From: an uncultured Bacteroidota bacterium
GTDB lineage: Bacteria; Bacteroidota; Bacteroidia; Chitinophagales; Chitinophagaceae
Length of the DNA stretch: 64,000 nucleotides
Reading direction: 5' to 3'
Assembly: GCA_903819975.1 (NCBI GenBank)
Contig: CAIJFI010000004.1
Span: 186,001 to 250,000 of the forward strand
Shown: positions 62,071 to 64,000 of the stretch, in pieces
How the letters are laid out: the number at the start of each line of letters is the position of its first letter
Position numbering within the stretch: the stretch's first letter is position 1
Made by a program: the position numbers and the translations under genes
The notes under the pieces: model-generated
The model's database searches: none
What the model was told of the DNA's origin: nothing
Seen by the model: only the letters and a program-made list of their open reading frames with translations

Positions 62071-63366
62071 ATGAAAAAATTATCCATTAGCTTGTTATTT
62101 ATTGGCTCCTTATTTAGCATTTGTGTGAAAGCACAAAATGCCAGTGATATTATAAATAAAGCTGAAACACAAAGAATTGAAAAATACCTTTCTTCTGATG
62201 AACTTGAAGGAAGGCGCACTTATTCCAAAGGAATTGAAAAAGCTGCTGATTTTATTGCTAATGAATTTAAACAAACAGGATTAGCCACGCTTAATAACAG
62301 CGGTAGTTACATACAAAAATTTAGTAGACTATCTGCCAAATTCATTAGTGCTAGTGGAAATTTTGATGGAACAATAATTGACACAAAAAATTTAATAGTG
62401 GTAACTGCTCAAGCAAATATTTCTATTAATGAAACTAGTGGGTATGAAATTGTAAAAATTGGAAAAGACGATAATTTTGGTTTAGCAGCAAGAAAATATA
62501 TTTCTGCGAATAAAAATTATATTGTTTTAGTAGATGAAAGCTTTGCAAATAATTTTGGAAGATTAGTTCAATTAAAAGGGAATATAACTGCACAGCAAAA
62601 AACAATGGTATTTGTTTTGGGTAATCAAACTCCAACAAAATATAATATAGAGGCAACACATAAGATAGACGAGTTAGCACTTGCTAACGTTGTTGCAGTA
62701 ATACCTGGAAAGTCTCTTGCCAATGAATATGTGATTTTTTCAGGTCATTACGATCACTTAGGAATAAATAGCGCTAAAGCAATTAATGGAGATTCTGTAT
62801 ACAATGGCGCTAATGATGATGCAGCGGGAACTACAGCAATGATTATGCTTTCAAAATATTTTAAGAAATTAAATAATAATGAGCGTACCCTAGTATTTGT
62901 CGCGTTTACTGCAGAAGAAATTGGTGGGTTTGGTGCTCAATATTTTTCAAAGCAATTTGATCCACTTACTGTTAAAGCAATGTTTAATTTAGAAATGATT
63001 GGAACTGAAAGTAAGTGGGGTAAGAATAGCGCTTATATTACTGGCTATGAAAAAACTAATATGGGCGAGATATTACAAAAGAATTTAGAAGGCTCTTCAT
63101 TTAAATTTTATCCAGACCCATATACCGATCAAAATTTATTTTATCGTTCAGATAATGCTACACTTGCGAGATTGGGTGTACCAGCACATACCATTTCTAC
63201 CTCTAAGATGGATAGTGAACCTAACTATCATAAACCAAGTGATGAATTTGAAACCTTGGACATGGACAATATGAATGAAATAATTAAGGCCATTGCTATA
63301 AGTTCTAAATCTATCATCGCAGGGAAAGACACACCTAGCAGAGTTGATACCACACAGTTAAAATAA
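62071..63366 (+). CDS. Secreted M28-family metallopeptidase
   Basis: Dizinc aminopeptidase. Signal peptide 1-21 (CVKAQ). Zinc ligands: H226/D228 (FSGHYDHLGI), D249 (NGANDDAAG), E282/E283 (FTAEEIGGFG), E308 (FNLEMIGTE) and H387 (NYHKPSDE). E282 is the general base. A PA-domain-like insert is near 95-190. Length (431) is typical of Bacteroidota M28 exopeptidases. The gene is divergent from the ECF sigma operon, and its stop overlaps the ATG at 63366 of the next serine hydrolase frame. Confidence 0.91.
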   Translation: MKKLSISLLFIGSLFSICVKAQNASDIINKAETQRIEKYLSSDELEGRRTYSKGIEKAADFIANEFKQTGLATLNNSGSYIQKFSRLSAKFISASGNFDGTIIDTKNLIVVTAQANISINETSGYEIVKIGKDDNFGLAARKYISANKNYIVLVDESFANNFGRLVQLKGNITAQQKTMVFVLGNQTPTKYNIEATHKIDELALANVVAVIPGKSLANEYVIFSGHYDHLGINSAKAINGDSVYNGANDDAAGTTAMIMLSKYFKKLNNNERTLVFVAFTAEEIGGFGAQYFSKQFDPLTVKAMFNLEMIGTESKWGKNSAYITGYEKTNMGEILQKNLEGSSFKFYPDPYTDQNLFYRSDNATLARLGVPAHTISTSKMDSEPNYHKPSDEFETLDMDNMNEIIKAIAISSKSIIAGKDTPSRVDTTQLK

Positions 63367-63386
63367 TGAGGAGATATTATTCTTGT

Positions 63387-64000
63387 ATGAAAAAACAATT
63401 CCTTTACATTCTATTATGCATCTGTTTTACAGCAAATGCACAAGTAAAAAACTATTATCCAGCACCTGATAATTGGGAGAAAAAATCAGCTAGTAGTTTT
63501 CATATTGATAGTGCAATTTTGAATCAAGCCATTCAGTTTGCAAAAGACAATGAAACCAAATATCCTAAAAACCTTTGGCTAACACAGGCAATGCAATTTG
63601 GGAAAGAACCTTTTTCGGATCCGGTTGGTCCCATGGCAAATAGAGGCCCGGCAGCTGGTGTCATTGTTTATAAAGGTTATATAATTGCTGAATGGGGTAA
63701 TCCAAATGCGGTAGAAATGACCAATAGTGTAACCAAAAGTATGGTTTCGACAGTAGTTGGTTTAGCGGTTGATAAAGGACTTATAAAATCAATTGATGAC
63801 AAAACTTATACTTACTTGCCGCCTATTGAAGTTTTAAAAAATGGTGAAACTGTTGACCAAAATCCAATTGCACAATCTTCCTTTATTTATCCATTCGAAA
63901 CAGAACATAATAGAAAGATTAGCTGGGACCATTTATTGCGTCAAACAAGTGATTGGGAAGGTGTTTTATGGGGGAAGCCTGATTGGGCAGATAGACCTAG
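63387..64000 (+). CDS. Secreted serine hydrolase (beta-lactamase-like), 3' end cut by window
   Basis: The frame runs off the window end. I start at ATG 63387 (MKKQFLYILLCICFTANAQ), which begins a clean signal peptide. An in-frame ATG at 63366 overlaps the M28 stop and would add MRRYYSC. About 204 residues are visible. The SxxK motif is S-V-T-K in MTNSVTKSMVSTVVG; FHIDSAILNQAIQFAKDN and GVIVYKGYIIAEWG are the usual upstream strands. The YxN and HxG motifs would lie beyond the window. Co-directional with the M28 peptidase. Function: esterase or peptidase of the class C fold. Confidence 0.85.
   Translation, partial: MKKQFLYILLCICFTANAQVKNYYPAPDNWEKKSASSFHIDSAILNQAIQFAKDNETKYPKNLWLTQAMQFGKEPFSDPVGPMANRGPAAGVIVYKGYIIAEWGNPNAVEMTNSVTKSMVSTVVGLAVDKGLIKSIDDKTYTYLPPIEVLKNGETVDQNPIAQSSFIYPFETEHNRKISWDHLLRQTSDWEGVLWGKPDWADRP

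Noticed and set aside
1-64000. CRISPR array, prophage, integrase or insertion sequence
   Set aside because: No regular repeat-spacer pattern, transposase or integrase-like protein, and no terminal inverted repeats with target duplications were seen.

Overview
The window is AT-rich DNA of the phylum Bacteroidota. A Chitinophagaceae-like environmental bacterium is my best inference. The signs are SusC/SusD and Oar-type TonB receptors, a type IX secretion (T9SS) sorting-domain-like protein, GH97, NIPSNAP, DUF1080, DUF3570 and DUF4266 proteins, and many exported peptidases. Leaders lack clear Shine-Dalgarno sequences, and several carry a TAnnTTTG -7 promoter element. No insertion sequence, prophage, CRISPR array or rRNA is visible.

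Layout. 1-8 kb: a trehalase cut by the window edge, a SusB-like GH97 glucosidase, a class IV aminotransferase and an Oar-like TonB receptor. 8-16.7 kb: a DUF1080 x2 protein and a Tat-exported Gfo/Idh/MocA oxidoreductase (candidate oxidative 3-keto-glycoside cleavage), a VIT1-like transporter, a D-aminoacylase with an unknown secreted protein, a Cys/Met-metabolism PLP enzyme and an alpha/beta hydrolase. 16.7-24.8 kb: a MacAB-like ABC export operon, a beta-propeller/phosphoesterase fusion, an MFS carrier and a serine hydrolase. 24.8-34.9 kb: a Tat M24 peptidase, a repeat-containing fibre-like protein paired with a T9SS sorting-domain-like protein, a Tat class V aminotransferase, a TonB receptor with a YncE-like beta-propeller, a cation exchanger and a DUF481-like barrel.

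34.9-35.4 kb has no protein gene. It holds what looks like a separate noncoding RNA unit: a -7 promoter element, a SAM-riboswitch-like fold, a tRNA-Cys-like fold with atypical features, and a strong terminator. 35.4-38.4 kb is a compact thioredoxin/ApbE/DUF4266/DUF3570 cluster, probably a periplasm-to-outer-membrane flavin redox module of unknown role. 38.4-40.8 kb is a divergent sulfur pair (TauE/SafE exporter; persulfide dioxygenase-rhodanese) with a CRP/FNR-like box between the genes.

40.9-49.7 kb: a penicillin acylase-family amidase, a SusC/SusD pair and a serine hydrolase. 49.7-56.8 kb: a UbiA-like membrane protein, a two-component system and an EmrA-EmrB-TolC efflux operon. 56.8-64 kb: NIPSNAP, amidohydrolase and M20 peptidase genes, an ECF sigma/anti-sigma/Spy-like operon, an M28 peptidase and a serine hydrolase cut by the window edge.

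Overall this is a scavenging lifestyle: outer-membrane import of oligomers, periplasmic hydrolysis of glycans, peptides and acyl-amino acids, and several export pumps. The strongest leads for something undescribed are the noncoding RNA unit and the ApbE/DUF4266/DUF3570 cluster. All family calls come from reading motifs; no database search was run.
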